From Schlesneria sp. DSM 10557 (lineage in GTDB: Bacteria; Planctomycetota; Planctomycetia; Planctomycetales; Planctomycetaceae): a stretch of DNA of 64,000 bases. The notes beneath the pieces were generated by a model, which saw nothing but the letters and a program-made list of their open reading frames with translations, had not been told where the DNA came from and made no database searches. Position numbers and translations under genes: made by a program. The number at the start of each line of letters is the position of its first letter. Position 1 is the stretch's first letter. The stretch is taken from positions 6,037,001 through 6,101,000 of the forward strand of contig NZ_CP124747.1 of assembly GCF_041860085.1 (NCBI RefSeq), in the 5' to 3' direction. Shown one piece after another: positions 29,239 through 39,277 of the stretch.

Positions 29239-30357
29239 TTATGGGTTCCCTTTATGGATCTCATTCCAAACCGCGACATACCATAGCAGGGCAGCGCGGC
29301 GTTGTCCGATGCCGGAAAAATGACGGCGAGAATTGACGTCGCCCCGATTTTCCCCTGCCAACTGGTCCGTATCGGGGCCCGGCCCGAAGTGAGGCCGCTT
29401 CCATAGTTGATGTATGGCCGACCGAATCCGCTCTTCTGCTACGGGATCATTGTAGACGGTGGGATGAAGAGTGGATTTCGCAAGCAGCCAGGGTGGCTCG
29501 AATCGCCATGCCCGCGCGGCGGCTTCCCGGATCTTGATCATGTTCCTGATATAGGTCTCTGTCGGGGTGTGTTCGATGACATCGGATTCTCCCTGCTGCC
29601 ACAAGACGGCTCGGAACGAACCGATTTCGCGTCCCGCCTTCACCAGACGGTTGTGTAGTTCTTCGTCGGGCATCCATTGGCGTGACGCAGTGCCTCCCAC
29701 AGCGACATTCACAAACGCGACAGGGACGCGCAGCGTCGGGACGAGAAGGTCTCCCAGATGCGGCCAGATGGTTCCTCCATCTCCAACATGGGGTTGGGGA
29801 TCGTTGGCAACGGACCAGGTTTTCGCCACCCAGTCATAGGCAGAGACACGACCTTCGGGATCGGTGACTTTCAGCAGTTCGTCATTTGCACCCGCAGCGT
29901 ACGACTGTCCTGCGACAAGAAAGACTTCTCCGACACCAACAGGTTCGACGGCCCCTTCGGCAACCGTCTTGCCGTCAAGGATGCAGCGTACTTCCAGTCG
30001 GTACCATCCCCCCGCCACCATTTCGGCCGGACCACGAAACGTCTGTCCCTCTGATTCCGTCACCAGCGGCGCCCAGTTGGAATCCGTTCCAAAGGCTCCC
30101 TTGAGCGCGACGACGCGGAACTCAAGCTCTCCGTTGACGTCGGCAGGAAGAGTTCCCTGTACTTCGATGTCCGCGTAGCCCAGTTCGGGGCCTCCAAGAT
30201 TGTGATCGTGCGAACGAGAGGACTGGAAGCCTTCCCGCTGTACGACCTGATGGGGAAGGGGACTTGATAAATCAAGTCTGGCCGTTTCCGCTGCGATCAA
30301 CGGACAGGCTCCCGAGAGGAGAACGATCAGGCTCCACGCGACGCAGATGCGATTCAT
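29239..30357 (-). CDS. Secreted sialate O-acetylesterase-like (SASA) protein
   Basis: A 372-residue exported carbohydrate esterase of the SASA/SGNH type. A signal peptide is clear (MNRICVAWSLIVLLSGACPLIAAE). The SGNH blocks are VFLVAGQSYAAGAND (nucleophile Ser in GQS), VNVAVGGTASRQWMP, and LWQQGESDV; the catalytic His is probably in SRRHFSGIGQ. An N-terminal beta domain of ~90 residues precedes the hydrolase. It would remove O-acetyl groups from sugars such as sialic acid or plant polysaccharides. The ATG at 30357 has a GGAG site; a 60-residue extension to 30537 is unlikely. It lies 198 bases downstream of pgl on the same strand. Confidence 0.87.
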   Translation of the reverse strand: MNRICVAWSLIVLLSGACPLIAAETARLDLSSPLPHQVVQREGFQSSRSHDHNLGGPELGYADIEVQGTLPADVNGELEFRVVALKGAFGTDSNWAPLVTESEGQTFRGPAEMVAGGWYRLEVRCILDGKTVAEGAVEPVGVGEVFLVAGQSYAAGANDELLKVTDPEGRVSAYDWVAKTWSVANDPQPHVGDGGTIWPHLGDLLVPTLRVPVAFVNVAVGGTASRQWMPDEELHNRLVKAGREIGSFRAVLWQQGESDVIEHTPTETYIRNMIKIREAAARAWRFEPPWLLAKSTLHPTVYNDPVAEERIRSAIHQLWKRPHFGPGPDTDQLAGENRGDVNSRRHFSGIGQRRAALLWYVAVWNEIHKGNP

Positions 30358-30555
30358 GAGTTTTCTCCGATGTCTAATGTTGTTCGTTCTGATCAGACTC
30401 ATCGTGGTGGGAGCCGGTCTTCGGTCCTGTCCGCATGGTAGGTTTGGTGCCATGGGTACAGAGAAGTTGTCGCCTGAAACGCGCTTCTGAAACACACCTG
30501 AATCAGGGTGATGCGAACGCTGCCGCGCGCGCTTCACCCTGATCTGTTGCCGTCT

Positions 30556-31242
30556 TCAGGTTGTTCCCGCCGCGGCTTGATCCGCAAGGATGATCGCGTC
30601 GTCGCGACGAATTCGACCCGCGGGAATCGTCTGGTCACCACTTTGCAACCGCGACAACATCTCTCGCTTCTCTGCACCGGTGACGACCCAGAGAATTTTC
30701 CGGCTGCGGTTGAGGACCGGGAAGGTCAGCGTCATGCGCTGGCGACCCTGATAAACGTCCGTGATGGCAACGTCACTCCCTTCAATCGACAGGGCGGCGT
30801 CATTGGGAACGAGCGACGCTGTATGCCCATCAGTTCCGAGACCGAGATGAACGAGGTCCAGCACGGGGGGGACACCTGCATAAGTTCGGAGAAGTTCACA
30901 GTACTGGTCTGCGGAAGCTTGCAGGTCCTGCGCCGCTGTATTCATCGCGTGTATCTGGCTCTCGGGGATCGGAGCACCGGCGAGGCTGGCCCTGAGATGT
31001 GTCAGGTTTCTGTCGGAATGGCCATCGGGTGCGGCGCGTTCATCAACTTGAAAAATGTGGACATTCCCCCAGGGGATTTCTTCTTCGGTCAGAGCCTTGA
31101 GCATCACCCAGGGGGTTCTGCCGCCACTGACCGCCAGCAAAAACTGGCCACGTTCAGCGACGGCGCTGCGCGCGAAGCAGGCGATCTCACTCGCCGCTTG
31201 GCGAGCGACGGTGTCTGCGTCGGTCAGTACTTCCAGATTCAT
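30556..31242 (-). CDS. pgl: 6-phosphogluconolactonase (DevB/Pgl family)
   Basis: A 228-residue cytosolic enzyme that hydrolyses 6-phosphogluconolactone to 6-phosphogluconate in the oxidative pentose phosphate pathway. Signatures: FLLAVSGGRTPWVML, the phosphate/substrate loop FQVDERAAPDGHSDRN, and the active site HLGLGTDGHTASLVPND. Length is normal for the family. The neighbouring upstream gene is a GntP-type gluconate permease, which fits handling of gluconate and its phosphate. No zwf or gnd gene is present in the window. Confidence 0.95.
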   Translation of the reverse strand: MNLEVLTDADTVARQAASEIACFARSAVAERGQFLLAVSGGRTPWVMLKALTEEEIPWGNVHIFQVDERAAPDGHSDRNLTHLRASLAGAPIPESQIHAMNTAAQDLQASADQYCELLRTYAGVPPVLDLVHLGLGTDGHTASLVPNDAALSIEGSDVAITDVYQGRQRMTLTFPVLNRSRKILWVVTGAEKREMLSRLQSGDQTIPAGRIRRDDAIILADQAAAGTT

Positions 31243-31377
31243 CCAACACTTCCTTCAATTCAAAATTCTTGCTGCAACACTTCGTCGCCTGGTCAGGGTG
31301 ATGACTGGCGCGGTGTGGTAACTCAATTGATCAAACCGTGATCCAACAACGGGAATCGGCAATGGAATCGCTCGGGT

Positions 31378-32823
31378 CTAGAATGACCCGAATACCGAGC
31401 CCAGTACGAGGACGACGAACAGGCCGATCACACAGCTCACAATCACCGTCATCACCATGTCGAGATAGCTCTCACGATGAGACAACCCGCTGATGTGAAG
31501 TAGTAGCAGCACCGTACCATTGTGGGGAAGTGCATCGAGGGTTCCCGCACTGATTGTGGTCAGCCGATGCATCAGCCCGGGATGAATCCCCTGTTCTTCC
31601 GCAATCTTCAAATAAGTGTCACCTAATGCGTTGAGGGCGATCGCCATCCCACCCGATGCAGTTCCGGTCAGGCCAGCCAGAGCATTCATCGCGATGGTCA
31701 GGGAGATCAATGGGCCTCCCTGAATGGACAGGACCGCGTCTCGAACGAGACCAAAGGCCGGAAGTGAGGCGATGACGACACCGAAGCCGACCAGGCTGGC
31801 GATGGTGAGCATTGGCAGAACCGACGAGTTGGCCCCGGCGTCGAGTGTCTCGCGCAGTGACGGCAGACGCTGAACGTTCACGAGGATGACAGTGAGACTC
31901 CCCGTTGCGAGAGCCGTCACCACTGACCAGACACCAGCGACGGCACCAATGTGAGTCTGACCCCATTCCGCTTTCGCAAGATAGGAAAAATCAATCGCCG
32001 GGAGGATTACTTGCGACATCAGGAAATTCACGACGATGACCACAGCCAGTGGCAGAATTGCCATCGCGAAGGACGGTTCGAACGTCGATCTTTCACCGTG
32101 GTTGAATTCGGCAGGATCGAAGTCGCCCACCGCCGTCGCGTGCTCGCGGAGTTTTTCGTCAATGATCGGGGGATCCTGTGAAACATCACCGTAGCCCTCC
32201 TCGGCCTTTCGAGCGATCGCTTCCGCGCGCGAGAGCCACCACAGGCCGAATGCGGCGATGACCACGGAAGCGATGATCCCCAACCCGGGGGCAGCATACG
32301 TTGTGGTCCCGAAGTAAGGCATCGGAATCGCGTTGTTGATGGAGGGGGACCCGGGTAAGGCTGACATTGTGAACGTGAACGCGCCGAGTCCAATTGCTGC
32401 CGGCATCAGTCTGCGGGGAATGTTCGCAGCCCGAAACATTTCTTTCGCCATCGGAACCAGCACAAAAAAGGCCACAAACACGCTGACGCCGCCGTACGTG
32501 ACAACTGTGGATGCAAGGACCACCGACAGCATCGTCCGACGCGTTCCCAGTTGTTCTGTGAGAAATCGGGCAATCGAGGTGATCGATCCACTGTCGTCCA
32601 TCAGTTTTCCGAACAATCCTCCCAGCAGAAACATCGGAAACCACTGGGCGAGAAACTCAGACGCTCCTCTCATGAAGGTGAGCGTCCAATGGGCGAGCAG
32701 CGGTTCGCCCGAGATTGCGGCTGCAAGCAAGGCCGCGGCGGGTGCGACGAGCAGAATCGTCCAGCCTCGGTAAGACAGCCACATCAGCAATGACAACGAG
32801 AGCAAGATTCCGACTAATCCCAT
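31378..32823 (-). CDS. GntP-family gluconate/organic acid permease
   Basis: A 481-residue integral membrane protein with about 12 hydrophobic segments, of the GntP gluconate:H+ symporter family. Characteristic stretches are FMRGASEFLAQWFPMFLLGGLFGKLMDDSGS, the internal TMSALPGSPSINNAIP, and the Gly-rich TIAMNALAGLTGTASGGMAIALNALG near the C-terminus, followed by DALPHNGTVLLLLHISGLSHRESY. Uptake of gluconate or a related hydroxy acid is expected; the exact substrate is inferred. The start ATG at 32823 directly precedes the first helix. It is the first gene of a minus-strand group with pgl (135 bases) and the SASA esterase. Confidence 0.9.
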   Translation of the reverse strand: MGLVGILLSLSLLMWLSYRGWTILLVAPAAALLAAAISGEPLLAHWTLTFMRGASEFLAQWFPMFLLGGLFGKLMDDSGSITSIARFLTEQLGTRRTMLSVVLASTVVTYGGVSVFVAFFVLVPMAKEMFRAANIPRRLMPAAIGLGAFTFTMSALPGSPSINNAIPMPYFGTTTYAAPGLGIIASVVIAAFGLWWLSRAEAIARKAEEGYGDVSQDPPIIDEKLREHATAVGDFDPAEFNHGERSTFEPSFAMAILPLAVVIVVNFLMSQVILPAIDFSYLAKAEWGQTHIGAVAGVWSVVTALATGSLTVILVNVQRLPSLRETLDAGANSSVLPMLTIASLVGFGVVIASLPAFGLVRDAVLSIQGGPLISLTIAMNALAGLTGTASGGMAIALNALGDTYLKIAEEQGIHPGLMHRLTTISAGTLDALPHNGTVLLLLHISGLSHRESYLDMVMTVIVSCVIGLFVVLVLGSVFGSF

Positions 32824-34135
32824 ACTGAATCCTCTCTCGCGAGATCATTTGGGCTGGCTGTGGGGTGATCAGTCACACATTCCCGTGAAAGATTTCCTGG
32901 AATAACACAATTGCATATCTGACAGTCCGCTGGCAACACGAAGATCACTCTTGGGTTTCGATAAAGAGGGTGATGCGATTCTCAAGCTGCGTCCGAGCGA
33001 AGGGGGGTTCTCGATCTTGGGAACGCAGGGGTCAACCGCATCCAAAATCGGAGCAAGTTGAGCTAAATGGACTCAAGCAGACATTTCGAATCCCCGTCGG
33101 GGAGGTTGCAAACGAAGATCCGAGAGGAAGGTGAACTGCGATCGGTGGAGAGACGATGGCGCCCGTTGCTCGTACGCCTCATTTCATCAGAGAGGGGAGC
33201 CTAATCGCTGCCTCGCGTGGCAAGCTTGCATTTTCTCGTTCATCTCTGCCGTTTAACTGTATGCAAACGATACAAAGTGCACTCGCAATTGAAAACGCCC
33301 GCTGGATTGGATGTCAGTAATGACCTACTGATCATCCAAAAGTAACCGCCAAGGCGGATGATGGGTTTAGTGCATCTTTCTGAATGTGTGTTGTTTTGGT
33401 TCTTTTTTGATCGTTAAATGATGATGAGTGGTTCTTTTTGGTTCGGTCTTCCGGTGGGTTGGTTTAAAGTTGTAGGGTTTTGATGGTTCATGTTTCCGAA
33501 TTGTGTCTTTTTTTGAGTTCTCAGTCTTCCCAAAACTTGTCGAAAAATGTTATCTTGGCGAATGTCCGACCTAAAGAATGAACCATTTACGATGCGTTGC
33601 AAAAAAGTCCGTCTGGGTGATGCAAAATGATCTGAGTGGTTGTGGTCGACGAATTTTCAGGCTAAGCCATTTACGGATGTCGGCCTGGTTAGAGGTGTGG
33701 GCGGAACACGGACGGTGCTGGGAATCTGGCAGATGGATTCGGAGAGGGCGAGGAGCTGTCGGTCAGTCCGGCTGGTGCGTGGATTCGGCAGTTTGGCACT
33801 TGCGGCACTGAAATAAGTGAGAAGGGGTGACATAGCTTCCTTCACGTTCTCGTGGAGCAGGTTGGTGACGGCGGCGAAGGCGAATATGAACTGGGGGTGG
33901 GTGCGGGGCTGGCCTCAACCTCAGTGATTTCCGCAACTTCTCAAGATTCTGTTGCAAGACTCCGAATCAGGGTGAAACCCCCAGGCCACCAGCGTGTGGC
34001 ACTCGGGGAAATGAGTAGTGCGCGTCTTGCGCTGTGGGAGCGTGAGTCTGTCTTTTGTGAACTGTTCTGACGATGAGCACATCTTAAGAGTGATCCGAAA
34101 GCTGCAGGGTTCTCTGAAACAGAGTGGAAACTGTT
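32824..34135. other. 1.3-kb gap with a strongly G+T-rich tract
   Basis: No convincing gene over 1312 bases. The stretch 33361-33560 is markedly G+T-rich on the plus strand with very few C residues and several T-runs, unlike its surroundings. On the minus strand this makes an Asn/Gln/Pro-rich frame (33602-33414) that I take as a composition artefact. The left part should hold the GntP promoter, the right part the promoter of the 34136 gene. Confidence 0.45.
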
Positions 34136-35341
34136 ATGTTTGGTACAGTCTCTATGTGTCGCAGTTCATTAACGGCTGTTGCCTTTTGTGTCGGTGTATT
34201 CTTTTCCGATTGCCTCGCCCCGATCGCTTTCTCACGTCTTGGTAGCTCCTCTGTCGCCTGGGGCGCCTGTCTGGATGCGGATGAGGTGCGTGCCTGGTAT
34301 GCGGCCGCGATGCGAAAGTTGACGTCCATCGCGGTGACGTACACAGGGGTGGAAGACCTTCCTTCGGAATTCCCCTTAAACTTCAATCCCAACACGGGTG
34401 CCCACATGCCTGATCCGGAAGCGATCAAACGTCGCTATCCGGGCGGAGGGGATTGGTTCTCGCGCTCGGAAGGGTTGCGTAAGTCGCGTCGTCCAACGCG
34501 CTACTGGGATGGGCACCGTTACGTTCCGATTGTCAAATCAGCAGAATCCACCGGCGGCGATCTGGTGCGACTCGTTGGAACCGTCGACCCCTGTTTCGCT
34601 GACACGGTTGGCCCGAGCATTCTCGGGGGCTTTCGACTTTCCCAGTGCCTGTCAAATTTCGAACAAGGTCAATCCGGACCTAACTCCACTGTCATACGCA
34701 GAATCATCGAGGACGGCCAGTCCAACTGGCGGGATGTGATGGGGCCAGTCTCCACCCGCCATGGATTCGATACGCAGTTTGTCGCAGAGATTGACGTCGC
34801 CGGTGCGGAACTGGCCCGTCGCGGCCCCATTCAACACTGGGTGGCAACGCGACTGTCGTCAGGCTACGCCGTCTGGAATCAAAGCTCCGGTCTCGAAGTC
34901 GTCGATGAACTGCTCGAGCTGACAATGGATGCATTTCGAAGGGTGCCAGTCCAGGTTGATCTGTTCAATGGAGCCGCCATCAAACAACTCGCCACTGCGG
35001 TGGATTTCGCCTTCTTGAGCCCCCGTTCCTCCCGTCGATCAAATCCCTATCGGAAGATATTGATCAAAGCTCATCCGATGGACAACGTCAGTGAGGATCA
35101 GCACGCGGACTTGGCCGGGCAGCCTCAGGCCATCGAGTCTCAGGAGATGTTACGGACTTATTCGGGGGATCGGGGATATGATACCCGAGCGATATTGCGC
35201 TATGCCTGCGTGATTGTTTTGATCGTGAACGCGCTCATGGTTCCTCGATTGGTTGCGCGTTTCGGTTCGAAGCGCCATCGCAAGTCTCGTCGACGATCTC
35301 GCCATTCAACACGCAGTCTGCTCCAGCGTTGGATGGCATAG
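34136..35341 (+). CDS. Exported or membrane-anchored protein of unknown family
   Basis: I do not recognise the family. The 401-residue product has an N-terminal hydrophobic segment (SSLTAVAFCVGVFFSDCLAPIAF, signal peptide or anchor), a ~300-residue soluble region, one C-terminal membrane helix (ILRYACVIVLIVNALMVPRLV) and a very basic tail (KRHRKSRRRSRHSTRS). Recognisable fragments such as YWDGHRYV and PVSTRHGFDTQFVAEID do not identify a function. The topology suggests an extracytoplasmic domain between two anchors with a cytoplasmic basic tail. The ATG at 34136 is used; a GTG 12 bases upstream is possible. Confidence 0.7.
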   Translation: MFGTVSMCRSSLTAVAFCVGVFFSDCLAPIAFSRLGSSSVAWGACLDADEVRAWYAAAMRKLTSIAVTYTGVEDLPSEFPLNFNPNTGAHMPDPEAIKRRYPGGGDWFSRSEGLRKSRRPTRYWDGHRYVPIVKSAESTGGDLVRLVGTVDPCFADTVGPSILGGFRLSQCLSNFEQGQSGPNSTVIRRIIEDGQSNWRDVMGPVSTRHGFDTQFVAEIDVAGAELARRGPIQHWVATRLSSGYAVWNQSSGLEVVDELLELTMDAFRRVPVQVDLFNGAAIKQLATAVDFAFLSPRSSRRSNPYRKILIKAHPMDNVSEDQHADLAGQPQAIESQEMLRTYSGDRGYDTRAILRYACVIVLIVNALMVPRLVARFGSKRHRKSRRRSRHSTRSLLQRWMA

Positions 35342-36078
35342 ACCGTCTGGGCGCAACCCGACCTCTCTCTAATGCTGCAATCGTCTTGCAGGTATGGTCC
35401 CTTTGCTAAAGGTTCACCAACGTCGCCAACGGTCTACCAACGTTTGGCAAACCGTTGAAATGCATACCGACGCTCCTCTAGCACACGCTTGACCTTGAGA
35501 GCTCAATCTTCGGGGCCGATGCCGAATGGCCTCACTCGTCGGGGCACTACCAGTACGCCCAGTGTGCATACGAATTCCTCCATTAATAGAGGATCCCCCC
35601 TGGTTGTCCCCGAGGAAGACGATCCGTCTCCAATCCCTTTCCGAATTGAGAATCCGCAACGGGTTCAGAAGGGGCGACGCTGTATCGAATCACCGGCCCA
35701 TGTTCCAGCGTTGGGGCTGTTCGATCGGCTCTCAAAATGGAAGTCTGAACGATCCGCTGAGCACGCTCACCACTTGCCCGTCGATGCAAGACTCAGGCTC
35801 ATTCTTGATCCAGGGGACATCTCGCACTTTGAGTCGCCGGCGATTCACGCGTCTTCTGTTGAAGTAGGGCCAATCGTGCGCAGTTGGCGTCACGGGCAGG
35901 CGTTTCACGCGGGTTGCAATCCGCTCTTCGGCGATCCGATGAACCGATAGATGCAGCGATGTTGATGACTTCAACTTCTGCGAGGACGTGGATACTGTAA
36001 TGTGCTGCCACTTCCGGTTTGCCTGCTACGTCTCACGAACAGTGCAAACCCCTGCCAAATCTGAAAGGGACGACATTA
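35342..36078. other. Gap upstream of the PVC dehydrogenase gene
   Basis: Gap of 737 bases. The largest open frame (35489-35950 plus) has no family-like pattern, no membrane segment and no ribosome binding site, and the minus strand is equally ambiguous. It may contain a decayed gene. Promoter for the downstream gene expected near the right end. Confidence 0.4.
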
Positions 36079-39000
36079 ATGGTCGGATTCTCGCGGAACT
36101 TGCTGGTTGACTGCTGCGGTATGTGGACGAGCAAACCCCACATGGAAATCAGTCGGCCTCTGGCCACGCTTGCGGGAATCGTTGCGGCTGTTTTCCTGGC
36201 GTCGTCCGGCCTGTTGGCTGAGGAAAAAAGTCTCGCAGAACTGATGCCCCGAATTGCCCCGAAGACACCCGAAGAAGCGGTCAAGTCCTTTAAACTGGAA
36301 CGCGGATTCTCACTGGAACTCGTCGCCGCAGAACCTGCCGTGACCGATCCGATTGATGCAGCATTCGATGAGCAGGGGCGTATGTTTGTGGTGGAGATGA
36401 ACGACTATCCGTTCCTTCCCGAGCAGCGCGTCAAGAAGTACATCGAGCAGCGGGCCCGGACGGAGGGACGTATCCGCCTTCTGACGGATACTGATGGGGA
36501 CGGTCGGATGGACAAGAGTGTCGTCTTTGCCGATGGATTGCGGTGGCCCCAGTCCGTTTGCTGTGCAAAGGGAGGCATCTATGTCATCGCACCACCCAGT
36601 CTTTATTTCATGAAGGATACCGACGGTGACAACGTTGCGGACTTCAAGGAAATCATCTGCACCGGTTTCAATTCGTCCAACGTACAGGCGCTTTCGAATG
36701 GGCTGGAATGGGGGCGCGACAATGCTATCTACTTCTCCTCTGGAATCTCCGGTGGTGAGCTGACAGTTCCGGCCCGTGGTGGAAAGCCCGAGTATAAATT
36801 CACGCCCGGCCGACGTGACCTGCGGCTCGATCCTGCGACGAATGAGCTCACCATGGTCGGTGGCGGGATGCAGTACGGACATACCATCGATGACTGGGGT
36901 GATCGCTTTATCTGCTCCAACAGCAACCACATCGTTCATGTTACCTGGCCTCTGAATTATCTGGAGCGAAATCCGCTGCTGGTGATTCCCGAGATGAATC
37001 GATCCATCGCGAAAGAAGGTGCTGCCGCGCTCGTGTTTCGTACCAGCTCGGCAGAACCGTGGCGGCTTGTCCGAACAGCGCGTCGCGCCGCTGACCCGGT
37101 GATGCGTAAAAACCTTCCTCCATCGGAGCTGGTACCGATTGGTTACTTCACATCCGCGACCGGGATCACTGTCTATCGTGGCGGAGCCTATCCTGAAGAG
37201 TTTCACGGCGATGTTTTCATTGGAGACGTCGGCGGGAATCTGATTCACAGAAAGAAGATCAATCCGGCAGGAATCAGCCATCTTGCAGAGCGCGCGGATA
37301 AAGATATCGAGTTCATGACGTCCACTGACAACTGGTTCCGTCCGGCCAACTTCGTCAATGCGCCGGACGGCACCTTATACGTGCTGGATATGTATCGCGA
37401 GACGATTGAGCACCCGATTTCGATCCCCGACGACATCAAGGAATTTGTCGATTTGGAGAGTGGTTACGACAAGGGGAGAATCTGGCGACTGGTTCCACCT
37501 GGGTTTCGCCGCACCAGTCCGCCTGACCTGAGTCGAGCGTCAACCGCCGAACTGGTTGAGGCACTGACCTCACCCCATGGCTGGGTGCGCGACACGGCTC
37601 AACGGCTGCTGGTCGAACGACAGGATTCGTCGTCCAATGCCAGGCTCCACGAGATGGTGGCGGCAGGCCAGAACCCGGGCCAGCGAACGTACTCAGCGCA
37701 GACGCGGCTCCATGCCCTGTGGTCGCTCTCGGGGCTTCACGATGTCCAGGTCGGTGATGTCAAAAATGCTTTGAAAGACTCGGATCCGCACTTGCGGGAA
37801 CATGGTCTGCGTATCGCACCCCAACTTGTACAGCAGTCGCCAGATCTGGCCCCAGATGTGATTGCCCTGGCCAACGACGATTCTCCGCGTGTCCGCTGGC
37901 AGCTTGCTTTCACCCTGGGAGATCTGCCACCGGAGCTGGCCGTTTCCGGGCTGAAGTCAATCGCCGCCTATGCGGCCAACGATGCCGACCTGCGAACGGC
38001 GTGGTTGTCTTCGATTTATTCGCAGATGGGGACCGTGGCGGTGGAGTTGCTTTCCGGGCCGACAGAGCCTGTCGTTCCCGTACTGGTTCAACTCGGCCGC
38101 CTGATCGGATCGGCACCCGATCAGGCCGACAGCGTGCGACTGTTGCAGTCGATTGTCCCCGACCGTATTCCGGATTCGACGCGGATTCCGGTACTGCTGG
38201 CATTGGGCGAGGGGCTTCGTCGTCGTGGTACGACCATCACGAAAACGCTTGCAGATTCCCCGTCAACAAATGAGTCGGCAGATGCGATCCGTGCGGCGCT
38301 CGATCATGTCTTCGAACGCGCGGCTGCGACGGTGCTGGATCGCAATGCCGCCGAAGCCGACCGCATTTCGGCTGCAACGCTACTCGCTCTCGGAGATTCT
38401 GGACTGGCGGAACGCACACTTCCTGAACTCTTCACGCCTCAAACGTCGCCGACACTGCAACAGGCGGCGGTCAAGTCGCTGGTGATGCAGGGGACCGAGG
38501 CGGGATTCAACGGCGTGCTGGAGCCGTGGAAAAGCTTCGGACCTGCCACGCGGCGAGAAGTCGTCGATAATCTGGTTCAATCGGCGAAAGGAGGAGAAGT
38601 TCTCGTGAAAGCGGTTGAGTCGGGCATGATCAAGCCGAGTGAAATCGAGCGGGACAAGCGACAACTGTTACTCAATCATCCTCAGCCGGCAGTTCGTGAT
38701 GCCGCAAGACAACTGCTCGCCGAGCCGTCGAGCAACCGGAAACAGGTTGTGCTTACTTATCAGCCCGCTCTTGAACTGAAAGGAGATCCGGAACGGGGCC
38801 GAATGGTTTACACAAAAACCTGTATTCAGTGCCATCGGGACGGGACGTCCGGTCATCAGGTGGGACCCGACTTCGCGAGCGTCAAGAACAAGTCGCCCGA
38901 CGACCTGCTGATCGCAATCCTTGACCCGAATCGCGAGGCACAGCCCAATTTCCAGACGTACACCGCGATCACTCAGCAGGGAAAGATTTACACGGGAATC

Positions 39001-39186
39001 ATCTCGGCAGAAACCGAGGCGAGTATCACGCTGAAGCGGGCTGAAGCAAAAGAGGATGTGGTCTTGCGAGACACACTCGACGAGCTGGTCTCGTCTGGGT
39101 TGTCACTCATGCCCGAAGGACTGGAAAAGGATCTGGACCCCCAGCAGATCGCTGATCTCATCGCGTGGATCAAGGGTGAGAGGTAA
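36079..39186 (+). CDS. PVC-type membrane-bound dehydrogenase with HEAT repeats and haem c motif
   Basis: A 1035-residue exported protein of the planctomycete 'putative membrane-bound dehydrogenase' type. After a signal region (MEISRPLATLAGIVAAVFLASSG) comes a sugar-dehydrogenase-like propeller: RGFSLELVAAEPAVTDPIDAAFDEQGRMFVVEMNDYP, GRIRLLTDTDGDGRMDKSVVFADGLRWPQSV, DGTLYVLDMYRETIEHP. A HEAT-repeat region follows (~500-830). The C-terminal domain has the haem c motif CIQCH (residues 915-919) with GPDFASVKNKSPDDLLIAILDPNREAQPNF. It probably oxidises a sugar-type substrate and passes electrons to haem, but the substrate is unknown. I use the ATG at 36079, which has AAAGGGA upstream; ATGs at 36121 and 36142 would give a more compact signal peptide. 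Confidence 0.9.
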   Translation: MVGFSRNLLVDCCGMWTSKPHMEISRPLATLAGIVAAVFLASSGLLAEEKSLAELMPRIAPKTPEEAVKSFKLERGFSLELVAAEPAVTDPIDAAFDEQGRMFVVEMNDYPFLPEQRVKKYIEQRARTEGRIRLLTDTDGDGRMDKSVVFADGLRWPQSVCCAKGGIYVIAPPSLYFMKDTDGDNVADFKEIICTGFNSSNVQALSNGLEWGRDNAIYFSSGISGGELTVPARGGKPEYKFTPGRRDLRLDPATNELTMVGGGMQYGHTIDDWGDRFICSNSNHIVHVTWPLNYLERNPLLVIPEMNRSIAKEGAAALVFRTSSAEPWRLVRTARRAADPVMRKNLPPSELVPIGYFTSATGITVYRGGAYPEEFHGDVFIGDVGGNLIHRKKINPAGISHLAERADKDIEFMTSTDNWFRPANFVNAPDGTLYVLDMYRETIEHPISIPDDIKEFVDLESGYDKGRIWRLVPPGFRRTSPPDLSRASTAELVEALTSPHGWVRDTAQRLLVERQDSSSNARLHEMVAAGQNPGQRTYSAQTRLHALWSLSGLHDVQVGDVKNALKDSDPHLREHGLRIAPQLVQQSPDLAPDVIALANDDSPRVRWQLAFTLGDLPPELAVSGLKSIAAYAANDADLRTAWLSSIYSQMGTVAVELLSGPTEPVVPVLVQLGRLIGSAPDQADSVRLLQSIVPDRIPDSTRIPVLLALGEGLRRRGTTITKTLADSPSTNESADAIRAALDHVFERAAATVLDRNAAEADRISAATLLALGDSGLAERTLPELFTPQTSPTLQQAAVKSLVMQGTEAGFNGVLEPWKSFGPATRREVVDNLVQSAKGGEVLVKAVESGMIKPSEIERDKRQLLLNHPQPAVRDAARQLLAEPSSNRKQVVLTYQPALELKGDPERGRMVYTKTCIQCHRDGTSGHQVGPDFASVKNKSPDDLLIAILDPNREAQPNFQTYTAITQQGKIYTGIISAETEASITLKRAEAKEDVVLRDTLDELVSSGLSLMPEGLEKDLDPQQIADLIAWIKGER

Positions 39187-39200
39187 CTGGTCAAAATAGC

Positions 39201-39257
39201 AAAAGCTGACCATATCGCAGACGTTGGCAGGGGCAATTTGCCTGCGACATGGTCAGC
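39201..39257 (-). terminator. Probable terminator of the SDR gene
   Basis: Long imperfect hairpin between convergent genes: GCTGACCAT (39205-39213) pairs with ATGGTCAGC (39249-39257), and CGCAG (39216-39220) with CTGCG (39242-39246). On the minus strand the stem is followed by TTTTGCTATTTT, so it would terminate the SDR gene at 39278. Confidence 0.7.
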
Positions 39258-39277
39258 ACCGAAAGACACTGCATTCG

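Noticed and set aside
33414-33602. Asn/Gln-rich small protein on the minus strand
   Set aside because: Composition follows from the G+T-rich tract; no ribosome binding site and no family-like sequence.
35489-35950. 153-residue open frame upstream of the PVC dehydrogenase gene
   Set aside because: No domain pattern, signal or ribosome binding site; the opposite strand is equally open.
36310-37281. 323-residue open frame antisense to the PVC dehydrogenase gene
   Set aside because: The plus-strand protein is clearly conserved; the antisense sequence shows no domain pattern and no ribosome binding site.
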